This document shows, in pieces, positions 6,893-15,444 of a DNA stretch of 40,560 bases (the first letter of the stretch is position 1; each line of letters begins with the position of its first letter). Below the pieces are notes generated by a model. The model had not been told where the DNA came from. It did not search any database and saw only the letters and a list, made by a program, of their open reading frames with translations. Source of the DNA: a bacterium (GTDB lineage: Bacteria; Zhuqueibacterota; Zhuqueibacteria; Residuimicrobiales; Residuimicrobiaceae); contig JAKPUX010000018.1 in assembly GCA_029554865.1 (NCBI GenBank), forward strand, positions 1-40,560, written 5' to 3'. Both the position numbers and the translations under genes were made by a program.

Positions 6893-9800
6893 ATGAAGAG
6901 CAGAACCCTCCTCACTGCTGCCGCTCTGGGCGCCGCCCTGGTGCTCGCCTGCGCCCCCCGGGTGGCGGTCCGCAAGCCGGCCTACGATTACAGCAAGATG
7001 GACAAGGAGAGCGCCCGCATCCACAAAAAGGTCGAGGCGCTGATCGATGAATGCTTCACCGGCAGGGAGCCCCTTCCCCTTGGTCCCGGCGTGCGCATCC
7101 TCTCCCTGCTCCACGAACCCGAGCGGAAAACCCTCGCGGTCACCTTCAACCGCAACTTCTCCTATCCCCCCTTCCGGCCCGGGAACGTCAGGGCGACCTA
7201 CGCCCGCCTCCGCGAGCTGCTCGGCGGCAAATACCGGGAGTACAGCATCACCCTCTGGAGCCAGGGCGTGCCGATCGAGGCCCTCATTCCCAACGCTTTT
7301 CGGAATGGCAGCGGGCAGTGGGACCTCAGGCGCATGGCCGCGCAGAATCCGCGCCCCGAGGCGGTGATCCGCCGCATCAGCCGCCCTCTCCAGCCCTCGC
7401 AGGGGCTGCTCAACCGCACCATCGATGTGCGCCCCAGCCATGGCTGGTACTACAACAGCACGATCGACCGCTGGGAATGGCAGCGTCCGCGCCTCTTCCA
7501 GACCGTGGAGGATCTGCTCCCCTTCTCCTTCACCACCTTTTATCTCATCCCCATGCTTGAGAACGCCGGGGCGGTGGTCTTTACCCCGCGCGAACGCGAC
7601 ATCCAGACCCGTGAGGTGGTGGTCGACAACGACGCGCCCGGGTCGGGCTATCGCGAGAGCGGCCAGGGCTGGCGCAGCGGCGAGGGTGCGGGGTTCGCAC
7701 CCGGCCATCCCCCCTACCAGGTCAACCACAATCCCTTCCTCCAGGGCAGCCACCGCCTCTGCGCCGCCGACAGTGCGGGAGGCAGCCTCGCGCAGTGGGT
7801 ACCCGAGATCCCGGCCGATGGCGACTATGCGGTCTACATCTCCTGGCGCCATGGCCCGGAGCAGGTCAGCGACGCCCTCTACACCGTCCATCATGCGGGG
7901 GGTGCGACCCGTTTTCTCGTCAATCAGCAGATCGGCGGTCCGACCTGGATCTACCTCGGCACCTTCCGCTTCCTGCAGGGAAGCCGGCCCGAGGGCGGCA
8001 GCGTCGAGCTCTCCAGCCGGAGCGCGACCCCTGGCCGGCTGATCAGCGCCGATGCGGTGCGTTTCGGCGGGGGCATGGGCAACATTATACGCAACGGGTC
8101 AGTCAGCGGCAAGCCGCGCTTCGCCGAGGGGAGCAAATATTATCTCCAGTATGCGGGGCTGCCCGACACCCTGATCTACAACCTCTACGGCGGCAGGGAC
8201 GATTACCGCGACGATTACAACAGCCGCAGCGAGTATCTCAACTATCTCTACGGCGCCCCCTTCGGGCCGAAGAAAAACCGGCTGGAGCCCGGGCTCGGCA
8301 TCCCCTTCGATCTCACCCTTGCATTTCACACCGATGCGGGCATCACCCGCAGCGACACCACCATCGGCACCCTGAGCATCTACAGTTATCCCTCCGCGGA
8401 TTCGACCTTCAGCTTCCCCGACGGGGTCTCGCGCATGGCCAACCGCGATTTCGCCGATCTCCTCCAGAGCCAGATTGTCGAGGATCTGGGCCGGCTCTAT
8501 GATCCCGCCTGGAACCGGCGCATGCTCATGGACGCCGATTACAGCGAGGCGATGCGCCCCCAGGTGCCCTGCGCCCTGCTCGAACTGCTCTCCCATCAGA
8601 ATTTTCTCGACATGAAGTTCGCCCTCGATCCCCGCTTCCGCTTCGACACCGCGCGGGCGATCTACAAGGCGATGCTCAGATTCATCGCCTTTCAGAACCG
8701 GAGCAGCTATGTCGTCCAGCCCCTGCCGGTCGACCACTTCCAGGCCTTGCTCAGCGCCCCGGGCGAGGCCATCCTGCAATGGCAGCCGGTCGCTGATGCC
8801 CTCGAGCCCACGGCCGCGCCGGAGGGCTATATCGTCTACACCCGCCGCGAGGAGGGCGGATTTGACAACGGCGTCCGCGTCGATGAGCCCCGGCTGGTGG
8901 TGCAGGGGATCGAGCCCGGCGTGCTCTACAGCTTCAAGGTGACCGCCTGCAATGCGGGCGGGGAGAGTTTTCCGAGCGAGACCCTGGCCCTCTGCCGCAT
9001 GGCCGATGACGCTCCCCCCGTGCTGGTGGTCAACGCCTTCGACCGCCTCTCGGCCCCGGCCTGGTTTGAGGGCGGCGACCTCTCCGGATTCGCCGATTTC
9101 ATCGACGCCGGGGTGGCCGACCGCCTCAGCATCGGCTACACCGGGCGGCAGACCGACCTGGTGACGGCGTCGCCCTTCCGCACCAATGATGCCCCCGGCC
9201 ATGGCGCCAGCCAGGCCGCCTGGGAGGCGCGGCCGATCGCCGGCAACAGCTTCGATTACCCCGCCCTGCATGGCCGCTCCATCCGCGCCGCCGGCCGCTC
9301 ATTCTGTGCCAGCAGTGACGAGGCTCTGGCCGCCGGGCAAGTAGATATCCGCGCCTTCAGGATTGTCGACTTGATCTTCGGCGAGGAGAAGCGCACCTCC
9401 TGGCCGACCCCTGCCGGCGACTCCCTGCGCGGGCCCCGTTACGAGGCTTTCACTCCGGGACTGTGCGCGGCGATTGACACCCTGCTCAGCCGCAGGGGCG
9501 GGCTCCTGCTCTCCGGAGCCTACATCGGCAGCGACCCCTGCGCCGGCCGGACGCCGGAGGATCCGATCGTGCAGTTTATCGAGAAGAAACTCCATTACCG
9601 CTGGACAGCCGGCCACGCCAGCAGCGACGGACGCCTCTTCAGCACCGACGAGCGCTTCTGGCCCAAGGGCGCTCAATTTGGCTTCAACACCCTGCCGGAC
9701 GAGCGCATCTATGCGGTCGAGGCCCCGGATGCGATCGATCCGGTCAACGGCGGCCGCACCATTCTCCGCTATGCGGAGAACCAGTTCAGCGCCGCCGTCA

Positions 9801-9913
9801 CCTACAAAAAAGAGTATGCCGTGGCCGCACTGGGCTTTCCGCTCGAGGCCGTCATCAATGCCGGAGAGCGCGACCGGCTTATGGCCGCACTGCTGACATT
9901 TTTGACAAAATAA
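6893..9913 (+). CDS. Large lipoprotein: amidase_3-like fold interrupted by a golvesin domain, plus FN3
   Basis: A 1006-residue envelope protein of the kind often labelled 'xanthan lyase' in Bacteroidota. It has a lipoprotein signal with C20 (LVLAC) and an uncharacterised domain at 40-165. An N-acetylmuramoyl-alanine-amidase-like half (about 172-240) carries PSHGWYY (H183) and an ENAGAVVFTPRERD strand-turn. A golvesin/Xly-CBD-like domain follows (about 242-393, ending ADAVRFGGG). Then comes the second amidase-like half (about 420-600) with AFHTDAG (H479) and LLELLSHQN (E564), then FN3 (about 617-703) and an uncharacterised C-terminal domain (708-1006). H183, H479 and E564 sit where amidase_3 zinc ligands and the catalytic Glu belong. 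A peptidoglycan- or glycan-cleaving role is inference. The ATG at 6893 has AGGAG five bases upstream. Confidence 0.85.
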   Translation: MKSRTLLTAAALGAALVLACAPRVAVRKPAYDYSKMDKESARIHKKVEALIDECFTGREPLPLGPGVRILSLLHEPERKTLAVTFNRNFSYPPFRPGNVRATYARLRELLGGKYREYSITLWSQGVPIEALIPNAFRNGSGQWDLRRMAAQNPRPEAVIRRISRPLQPSQGLLNRTIDVRPSHGWYYNSTIDRWEWQRPRLFQTVEDLLPFSFTTFYLIPMLENAGAVVFTPRERDIQTREVVVDNDAPGSGYRESGQGWRSGEGAGFAPGHPPYQVNHNPFLQGSHRLCAADSAGGSLAQWVPEIPADGDYAVYISWRHGPEQVSDALYTVHHAGGATRFLVNQQIGGPTWIYLGTFRFLQGSRPEGGSVELSSRSATPGRLISADAVRFGGGMGNIIRNGSVSGKPRFAEGSKYYLQYAGLPDTLIYNLYGGRDDYRDDYNSRSEYLNYLYGAPFGPKKNRLEPGLGIPFDLTLAFHTDAGITRSDTTIGTLSIYSYPSADSTFSFPDGVSRMANRDFADLLQSQIVEDLGRLYDPAWNRRMLMDADYSEAMRPQVPCALLELLSHQNFLDMKFALDPRFRFDTARAIYKAMLRFIAFQNRSSYVVQPLPVDHFQALLSAPGEAILQWQPVADALEPTAAPEGYIVYTRREEGGFDNGVRVDEPRLVVQGIEPGVLYSFKVTACNAGGESFPSETLALCRMADDAPPVLVVNAFDRLSAPAWFEGGDLSGFADFIDAGVADRLSIGYTGRQTDLVTASPFRTNDAPGHGASQAAWEARPIAGNSFDYPALHGRSIRAAGRSFCASSDEALAAGQVDIRAFRIVDLIFGEEKRTSWPTPAGDSLRGPRYEAFTPGLCAAIDTLLSRRGGLLLSGAYIGSDPCAGRTPEDPIVQFIEKKLHYRWTAGHASSDGRLFSTDERFWPKGAQFGFNTLPDERIYAVEAPDAIDPVNGGRTILRYAENQFSAAVTYKKEYAVAALGFPLEAVINAGERDRLMAALLTFLTK

Positions 9914-9922
9914 CAAAAAGAT

Positions 9923-9951
9923 TTCATTTTTTAGTCATTTTGCATTATATT
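9923..9951 (+). promoter_or_regulatory. Candidate promoter of the cNMP-binding/AI-2E operon
   Basis: TTCATT (9923-9928), 17 bases and TATATT (9946-9951) lie in an AT-rich patch just after the lipoprotein stop codon. The -35 is weak (three of six). The leader to the ATG at 10044 is about 85 bases and holds a short CGGGG/CCCCG hairpin. Confidence 0.4.
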
Positions 9952-10043
9952 CTACCAGGAGGGGAACGGGGAGCCCACACAGCCCCGCTTGTCGACCCTG
10001 AACCAGATTCCGGACCATCTAACTGCGCGAGGATGGAAAGCCC

Positions 10044-10580
10044 ATGAAAGGCTTGTTCGTCAAAAAAAAAGCAGCACACCCCGAACAGGACGATGCTGAA
10101 CTGCTCAAGGTGCTCAAGGCCTTGCCGGTCTTTGAAAACCTCGACCGCCGCGAGCTGGCTGCGGTGTTGAGGATTCTCCATGAAAGAGAGTATCAGCCCG
10201 ACGAGGTCGTCTTCCGCGAGGAGGAGCCGGGCATGGGGATGTACATCATCCAGAAAGGGCGGGTGATGATCCGCTCCGAAAAGGGCAATTTGCTGCTGGC
10301 CGAGCTCGGCGACGGGGCCTTTTTCGGCGAGATCTCCCTGCTGGACGCCTCGCCGCGCTCCGCGACCGTGATCGCCAAGGAGAAGAGCCGCATCTTCGGC
10401 TTTTTCCAGCCCGATCTCTACGGCCTGATCGAGCGCAATCCCACCGCCGGAGTCAAGATCGTCCTCGGCCTCTCCCGTCTGGTCTGCGAGCGGCTGCGCC
10501 AGACCAACAAACGCGCCTATGATTTCAACGAAGCCCTCCAGCAGATGCGGCAGGCCCCCAAGCAGGAGAAGCCGGCATGA
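10044..10580 (+). CDS. Cyclic nucleotide-binding domain protein
   Basis: A 178-residue single-domain protein of the CAP_ED fold. The phosphate-binding cassette is well kept (FFGEISLLDASPRSATV, about residues 94-110), with the Glu and Arg that contact cAMP or cGMP in family members. It has no helix-turn-helix or enzymatic partner domain, so it is not a CRP-type activator. The C-terminal helix (about 140-178) is charged and could be an interaction segment. Its stop overlaps the start of the AI-2E-family permease gene by four bases (ATGA), so the two proteins are translationally coupled. It may act as a regulatory subunit of that permease (inference). Confidence 0.9.
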   Translation: MKGLFVKKKAAHPEQDDAELLKVLKALPVFENLDRRELAAVLRILHEREYQPDEVVFREEEPGMGMYIIQKGRVMIRSEKGNLLLAELGDGAFFGEISLLDASPRSATVIAKEKSRIFGFFQPDLYGLIERNPTAGVKIVLGLSRLVCERLRQTNKRAYDFNEALQQMRQAPKQEKPA

Positions 10581-11617
10581 TCACCTTTCGCGATCCCAGC
10601 ACCCGCAAGATGCTGCTCCTGCTCACCGCCCTGGTGCTGATCGTTCTCCTCTGCGCCATCGGCGGCATCGCCCAGATGCTGATCATCGCCCTCCTCCTCG
10701 CCTATATCCTCGACCCCCTGGTCATCCGTATGGAGGCGCGCGGGATCTCGCGCACAGCCGCGGCCACCATTATCCTGTTGACCATGACCGCCCTCATCGT
10801 CATCGGCATCATCACCGTGGTCCCGGCCCTCAAGGCACAGATGGTGGGAATGAGCAGCGGCGAAAGCTCCGCCAAAACCGACCTCGCCCTTGCCAATCTC
10901 CAGGAGGTTGTGCGCACCAAGATGGGCTGGCTCGGTTTCGGGGATATCGACCTCAAGGTCAAGCTGGCCGAGTTCAAGGCCTCTTTCGGCAAAAGGATCG
11001 TCGACTTTATCGTCAGTGATTTCGTCGGCATCGTCCTCGCCCTGGTCACCATCCCCTTCCTGATGTTCTTTCTCATCAAGGATGCCCTGACCCTGAAAAA
11101 GGGATTGATCCGCATTGTGCCCAACCGCTATTTCGAGTTCAGCCTCGATCTCATCCATAAAATGGACCAGCAGCTGGGCAATTATCTGCGCGGGCAGTTC
11201 ATCGATGCGGTCTCGATCGGCACCCTGGCGACCATCGGTCTCGGCGCATTGGGCGTCCCCTACTTTTTCCTGCTCGGCCCCTTCTCGGGGCTGGCCAACC
11301 TCATTCCCTACGTCGGCCCCTTCGCTGGCGGGATTCCCTCGATGATCATCGCAGTGATGGAGAACGGCGACCTGTCGGCGGGGGGCAACGTCGCCCTCCT
11401 CTTCCTCGGCCTCAAGCTGGCGGACGACCTCTGCATCCAGCCCCTCTCGGTCTCCAGCAGCGTCCATCTCCATCCGGCCCTGGTGCTGGCCACCTGCATC
11501 ATCGGCGGCAACCTCTTCGGCCTCATCGGCATGCTCCTCTCCGTTCCCGTCACCGGCTTTATCAAGGTGGTGATCACCGAGAGCGTGCAGACCCTCAAGG
11601 CCTACCGCTTTTCATGA
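10577..11617 (+). CDS. AI-2E family transporter (TqsA/PerM/YdgG type)
   Basis: A 346-residue integral membrane protein with about seven or eight hydrophobic segments and the family layout. There are two N-terminal helices (LLLLTALVLIVLLCAIGG; LIIALLLAYILDPLV), a soluble loop around residues 100-140, and a C-terminal helical bundle with PYFFLLGPFSGLANLIPYVGP and the conserved IPYVGPF-G-P region. Family members have been linked to autoinducer-2 export or to Na+/H+ exchange; substrate cannot be told here. It overlaps the cNMP-binding gene by four bases and is followed by a strong terminator. Confidence 0.92.
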   Translation: MITFRDPSTRKMLLLLTALVLIVLLCAIGGIAQMLIIALLLAYILDPLVIRMEARGISRTAAATIILLTMTALIVIGIITVVPALKAQMVGMSSGESSAKTDLALANLQEVVRTKMGWLGFGDIDLKVKLAEFKASFGKRIVDFIVSDFVGIVLALVTIPFLMFFLIKDALTLKKGLIRIVPNRYFEFSLDLIHKMDQQLGNYLRGQFIDAVSIGTLATIGLGALGVPYFFLLGPFSGLANLIPYVGPFAGGIPSMIIAVMENGDLSAGGNVALLFLGLKLADDLCIQPLSVSSSVHLHPALVLATCIIGGNLFGLIGMLLSVPVTGFIKVVITESVQTLKAYRFS

Positions 11618-11635
11618 CGGCTGCGGCTGGTCATG

Positions 11636-11673
11636 AAAAAGCCCTTCCGGCGCGAACCGGAAGGGCTTTTTTT
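11636..11673. terminator. Bidirectional intrinsic terminator
   Basis: The stem GCCCTTCCGG / CCGGAAGGGC has loop CGCGAA, A5 before it and T7 after it. It lies between the convergent AI-2E permease gene (plus) and cyclase gene (minus) and would serve both. Confidence 0.93.
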
Positions 11674-11691
11674 ATGGGATGGCGGCGCGCA

Positions 11692-12384
11692 TCAGGCGCG
11701 CGCAACCAGGGCGAGCACGCGTGCGGGGGAGCCGCTGCCCCCGGCGATGGGCAGGAGGCCGGCTACGAGCCAGGCCCCGAACGGGGGCAGCAGCTCGAGG
11801 GCGGTGAGGTTTTCGAGATGGAGGCCGCCGCGGCGCGCCAGCAGCTTTCCCGCCGCATAGTCGGCGGAGAGGCCGCCGTCGAGGCCGGGGCTGTCGATGC
11901 CGACGATGCGCGCCCCGCGCACCCCGGCGATGAGTCCCATCGCCGCCGGGCTGATGCCGGGGAAGTGCAGGCTGGTGTCGGCCGCGCGCCCCAGATAGCG
12001 CGCTTCATCGGACCAGTGGCGGCTCCAGCCGGTCGCAACCACCACCGCGCAGCCGGGCGGGAGAGGGCCAAAGCGCGCTTCCCACTCCGCCACGTCGGCG
12101 GGCTCGAGCAATGCATCGCCCTGCAGGGGCACTGCGATGGTGAAAAGAGGGGCGACGAGATCAGCTACAGGAATGGCGTCCATAGCCGGTCCGCCCGCGA
12201 GATAATGGGCTGGCGCTCCGGCATGGGTTCCGGTGTGTTCACCCAGGGTCAGGCGGTTGAGATAATAGCCCTCCCGATCCAGGCCCGCGGCGGGAGTGAT
12301 GGCGAGGGGCGGATCCCCGGGCCAGACCGGCATGCCGGGCTGGAGGGGGTGGGTCAGATCGATGATCCGGTAAGGGAACTCCAT
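11692..12384 (-). CDS. Cyclase / kynurenine-formamidase-like hydrolase with a changed metal motif
   Basis: A member of the cyclase family (PF04199; KynB, isatin hydrolase), 230 residues from the ATG at 12384. This start gives the usual family beginning (MEFPYRIIDLTHPLQPGMPVWPGD). GGAGAGG lies eleven bases upstream, which is rather far. The metal-binding motif is normally HxGTHxDxPxH; here it reads HTGTHAGAPAH (codons CAC ... GGA ... CAT), so the Asp ligand is Gly. It lies 49 bp downstream of the symporter gene on the same strand, suggesting uptake and hydrolysis of one acid or amide compound. Activity may be altered by the lost ligand. Confidence 0.85.
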   Translation of the reverse strand: MEFPYRIIDLTHPLQPGMPVWPGDPPLAITPAAGLDREGYYLNRLTLGEHTGTHAGAPAHYLAGGPAMDAIPVADLVAPLFTIAVPLQGDALLEPADVAEWEARFGPLPPGCAVVVATGWSRHWSDEARYLGRAADTSLHFPGISPAAMGLIAGVRGARIVGIDSPGLDGGLSADYAAGKLLARRGGLHLENLTALELLPPFGAWLVAGLLPIAGGSGSPARVLALVARA

Positions 12385-12433
12385 CAGACGCTGCGCCTCT
12401 CCGCAAGGGCAGTCAACCTGTCGCCGCAGGCGG

Positions 12434-13756
12434 TCATGACTCCAGCTCCAGTTCATAGCCCTCGGCGCGGGCGACATACATCGCTGCCGTGAGATCGCCG
12501 GTGACATTGATCACCGTGCGGGACATATCAAGGATGCGGTCGACCCCGAAGATGATGCCGATGCCTTCGCCGGGGACGCCGACAGACTGGAGGATGAGAA
12601 CGATGACCGGCAGGGAACCGCCTGGCACCCCGGCCGTGCCGATCCCGGCCAGCACTGCAGCGAAGATGACGGTGAGCTGCTGCACCAGGGTCAGCTCGAC
12701 CCCGAAAAACTGGGCGAGGAAAAGGACAGTCACCCCCTCGTAGAGGGCGGTGCCGTTCTGATTGGCGGTGGAGCCGAGGGTGAGAACAAAGTTGCCGATG
12801 TGGCGCGGGATGCCCAGGTTCTGGTCGGCAGTCCGCAGGGCCGTGGGCAGGGTGACGTTGCTCGAACTGGTCGAAAAAGCGGTGAGGATGACCTCCTTGA
12901 TGCGGCCGAAGAAGCGCCAGGGACTGACCTTGATGCGGTATTTCAGGATCAGCGAGTAAACCCCGAGGAGATGGATGAGCAGTCCGGCCATGACCACAAA
13001 GACAAACTTGCCGAGGATCACCACTACATCGAGCCCGAGTCGGGCGACCACGCTGAAGACCAGGCAGGCGACACCGAGGGGGGCCAGTTTCATCCCCATA
13101 TGGATGATCATCATTACCACATCATAAAGACCCTGCAAAAAACGTTCGAAGGTCTCGGTGCGCTCCGAACGCGTCAGGGTCAGGGCCAGTCCGACAAAAA
13201 GGGAGAAAACCATCACCGCCAGGATGCCGCCGCCGCGATAGTTTTCGTCAAAGGCCCCGACTGCGTCGGCGAGGGGATTCTTGGGAATAAGATCGAGCAG
13301 GGTCTGCACCACCGATTTGGCCTCCGCCGCGCTCTGAACCGTCTTGTTGACTGAGGAGACGGTGAGAGAACCGGTCAGCATCTGCCGCTCCGCCTCGCTC
13401 AGGCCGGTGCCGGGCTGAATCCAGTTGACCAGGAACAGGCCGATCAGGACCGAGATCAGGGTCACGATCACGGTATAGCCGAGGGTGCGGGCGCCAATGC
13501 GGCCGAGCTGACGGATATCCCCCAGTTCGGCAACCCCCAGGGCGAGGGCCGAAAAGATCAGCGGAATCACCGCCATGAAGATGATGCGCAAAAAGAGCTG
13601 CCCCACGGGGGCGATGAGATTGCGGATGAGCCAGTCGAGCGTCGCACTCTCACCCCAGAAAAAATTGACGATTAATCCGGCGAAAAGGCCGATCGCCAGA
13701 CCGATGAAGATTTTGATGTGCAGGGGACGTTTGGCGCGGGGTGAGGCTGAATCCAT
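12434..13756 (-). CDS. Dicarboxylate/amino acid:cation symporter (DAACS family, GltP/DctA-like)
   Basis: A secondary transporter that takes up glutamate, aspartate or C4-dicarboxylates with Na+ or H+. It has 440 residues with the family's re-entrant loop motifs: the serine-rich SSSNVTLPTALRTA, the GSTANQNGTALYEGV helix, GIGTAGVPGGSLPVIVLIL and the substrate/cation region DRILDMSRTVINVTGD. The first ATG at 13762 is fused to the GAGGAG ribosome site. The ATG at 13756 has correct spacing (six bases) and is chosen. A periplasmic insert at about residues 100-160 is a little longer than in GltP. The cyclase-family gene follows it on the same strand. Confidence 0.94.
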   Translation of the reverse strand: MDSASPRAKRPLHIKIFIGLAIGLFAGLIVNFFWGESATLDWLIRNLIAPVGQLFLRIIFMAVIPLIFSALALGVAELGDIRQLGRIGARTLGYTVIVTLISVLIGLFLVNWIQPGTGLSEAERQMLTGSLTVSSVNKTVQSAAEAKSVVQTLLDLIPKNPLADAVGAFDENYRGGGILAVMVFSLFVGLALTLTRSERTETFERFLQGLYDVVMMIIHMGMKLAPLGVACLVFSVVARLGLDVVVILGKFVFVVMAGLLIHLLGVYSLILKYRIKVSPWRFFGRIKEVILTAFSTSSSNVTLPTALRTADQNLGIPRHIGNFVLTLGSTANQNGTALYEGVTVLFLAQFFGVELTLVQQLTVIFAAVLAGIGTAGVPGGSLPVIVLILQSVGVPGEGIGIIFGVDRILDMSRTVINVTGDLTAAMYVARAEGYELELES

Positions 13757-13805
13757 GACCATCTCCTCGGAATCAGTGGGAGCAGAAGCGCAGCTTGTTT
13801 CGCGC

Positions 13806-13834
13806 AATTTAGGAAACAGCATGAGGAAATGCAA
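13806..13834 (-). promoter_or_regulatory. Candidate promoter of the symporter-cyclase operon
   Basis: On the minus strand there is TTGCAT (13834-13829), a 17-base spacer and TAAATT (13811-13806), about 50 bp before the symporter start. It is a moderate match only, but the placement is right. It lies directly beside the repeat element at 13848. Confidence 0.4.
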
Positions 13835-13847
13835 GGTCAAATTTCAG

Positions 13848-13956
13848 CAGGGTACCCCCCGAAATCTGGCTCCCATCCGGGCAATCTCTCTCGCTCCCGC
13901 CGCCAATTCTCGCTCCCACCGCTACATCTCGCTCCCACCTCAATCTCGCACCCACC
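13848..13956. repeat. IS-end-like repeat cluster, copy A
   Basis: It begins CAGGGTACCCCCCGAAATC (13848-13866), identical over 19 bases to 21261-21279. A series of near-copies of CTCGCTCCCACC follows: CTGGCTCCCATCC at 13866, then cores at 13890, 13909, 13928 and 13945 (steps 24, 19, 19, 17). On the minus strand this reads as repeated GGTGGGAGCGAGAT units before GATTTCGGGGGGTACCCTG. Several transposon families, IS21 among them, have such multiple binding sites next to the tip. No transposase is present, so a remnant or solo end is my inference. Confidence 0.65.
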
Positions 13957-14238
13957 TGACGCGACCCTTCGCTATTTTCCAACAATTCCTCACCTGTTGT
14001 CCTCTCATTGTTATCTGTTTTCATCCGGGTGAGACCGGGATTTTTGGGGGCATCAGGCAATTTTCAGCCCGGTGGGGAGGAGTATTACTCCGCATTTCTC
14101 AACACCGACAAAAAGCCTGCACAATTTGCTTGTTTTTTTGCGCCAGCTTGATTATGTTTTTGCAGTGATTAGCGGCTCTAAAATCTTGTTATTTCGTATA
14201 TTTGAAATATCTGCAACCTAACCAACCCGTGAGGAACC
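13957..14238. other. Intergenic region with a 13-bp palindrome
   Basis: There is no gene in this stretch. It holds a perfect palindrome GGAGTA-T-TACTCC (14079-14091), which could be an operator. An AT-richer stretch (14100-14230) must carry the promoter of the porin-cytochrome genes, but no convincing -35/-10 pair stands out. GAGGAACC just before 14239 is the porin ribosome site. Confidence 0.4.
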
Positions 14239-15426
14239 ATGAAAAATCGACTGCACCTCCTGCCGCTCCTCATGTTCCTGCTGGCCGGCGCCCTCGCCGC
14301 CCAGGGCATCTCCTTCCATGGCAGCGCGCGCAATTCGATCTACGCTTACGAAAGCGACAAGTCCCACACCCGGTTTTTCCAGTATCTCAACTTTACCGCC
14401 GTCAGCCCCTGCAAGCATCTCGCCCTGAATTCGAATATCCGCTTTCTCACCGACGCCAACCAGGATCTGGACAACGACCTGCGTTTTCGCGCCTTTGCCC
14501 TCAACCTCGAGGCCAAAAACCTGCTCCACAACAGGTTGAACCTGGTCTTCGGCCGGCAGTTCCTCCATCCGGGCACCACTCTCGGGGCTCTCGACGGCCT
14601 TAATGCCCGCTATGCTTTCTCGCAAAAGCTCTCCCTGCAGCTCTACGGGGGTGTGGAGAGCATCAGTTCGCGCGCCTTCAAGGTGCAAAAACTGGAGGAC
14701 GCCACAGTGCTCGGCGGCATGCTGCAGGCGAAAAAGATCTACTCCAGTGCCGCGCAGCTCTTTTACCTGCGCAAGGCCGACAGCGATGCGGCCTACTGGC
14801 AGATCGCGGGCGCCAATTTCGACAGCGATCTGATTCCCTGGTTCCACCTCCGCCTGCAGTCTCATTACGATCTCGAAAACGAGCGCATGCATCGTCTGCT
14901 TTTCAACGCCAGCCGTTCATTCAATGACAAACTGGCCGCCTTTCTCGAGTTCAAGCAGCAGAATCCCCAGGTCTACGCCAACTCTTACTTCACCATCTTC
15001 GAGGTCAAGCCTTACTCCCGGCTCCGCGCCGGCGCCGATTATGAGCTGCTGCCGGGCATCGCCGTCGAGGCCCAGTACCAGCACCTCATGCTCGATCAGG
15101 AGAGCGCCGACCGCCTCCTGCTCTCGCTCAACAACGACGACGGCAGCCTCGGCCTGCTTTATGAGACCGGTTATACCGGCGACCAGATCAGCGCCTTTTT
15201 CAACTATGGCTACGAGGTGCTGCCCAGGTTGATCGCTTCGCTCTATGTCGATTACTCCAGATACCGCACCGAGACCGTCTACGAATATGACGATCAGCTT
15301 GCCAACGCCGCCCGTCTCGGCTATACCCTCGGCCGCTGGAATGTGATCGCCGAATATCAGTGGCTGACCAACCGCTTTGCCGAGAGCGATGCGCGTTTCC
15401 TGAACCATATCACATACCGCTGGTAA
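14239..15426 (+). CDS. Outer membrane beta-barrel (porin-like) protein paired with a multiheme cytochrome
   Basis: A 395-residue protein with a signal peptide (MKNRLHLLPLLMFLLAGALAAQ) and no lipobox. The rest alternates short amphipathic strands rich in Tyr, Phe, Leu and Asn with polar turns, and ends in the aromatic NHITYRW, as expected for an outer-membrane barrel of perhaps 16-18 strands. I do not recognise a named family; 'alginate export/porin-like' is the closest description. Its stop lies only 18 bp before a dodecaheme cytochrome c gene, so the two are almost surely co-expressed. This recalls porin-cytochrome conduits that move electrons through the outer membrane, although this barrel is much smaller than MtrB (about 700 residues). 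Confidence 0.85.
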   Translation: MKNRLHLLPLLMFLLAGALAAQGISFHGSARNSIYAYESDKSHTRFFQYLNFTAVSPCKHLALNSNIRFLTDANQDLDNDLRFRAFALNLEAKNLLHNRLNLVFGRQFLHPGTTLGALDGLNARYAFSQKLSLQLYGGVESISSRAFKVQKLEDATVLGGMLQAKKIYSSAAQLFYLRKADSDAAYWQIAGANFDSDLIPWFHLRLQSHYDLENERMHRLLFNASRSFNDKLAAFLEFKQQNPQVYANSYFTIFEVKPYSRLRAGADYELLPGIAVEAQYQHLMLDQESADRLLLSLNNDDGSLGLLYETGYTGDQISAFFNYGYEVLPRLIASLYVDYSRYRTETVYEYDDQLANAARLGYTLGRWNVIAEYQWLTNRFAESDARFLNHITYRW

Positions 15427-15444
15427 GCGAAGAGGAGCCCCGCC

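Noticed and set aside
8099-9271. Minus-strand open frame opposite the amidase/golvesin lipoprotein, and others such as 6881-7894 and 30055-31557
   Set aside because: They show no ribosome site, no recognisable fold and shadow-type composition. The opposite strand encodes a convincing protein.
12385-12507. Longer N-terminus of the cyclase-family protein overlapping the symporter gene
   Set aside because: The extra residues lie opposite no family sequence, are Cys/Arg/Trp-rich and read over the symporter's 3' end. MEFPYRIIDLTHPL at 12384 is the family-like start.
13889-13956. Possible CRISPR array because of units recurring every 17-19 bp
   Set aside because: The units are only 9-14 bp and nearly contiguous, there are no spacers of constant length, and no cas genes are present. 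The shared 19-mer at 21261 points to a dispersed repeat instead.
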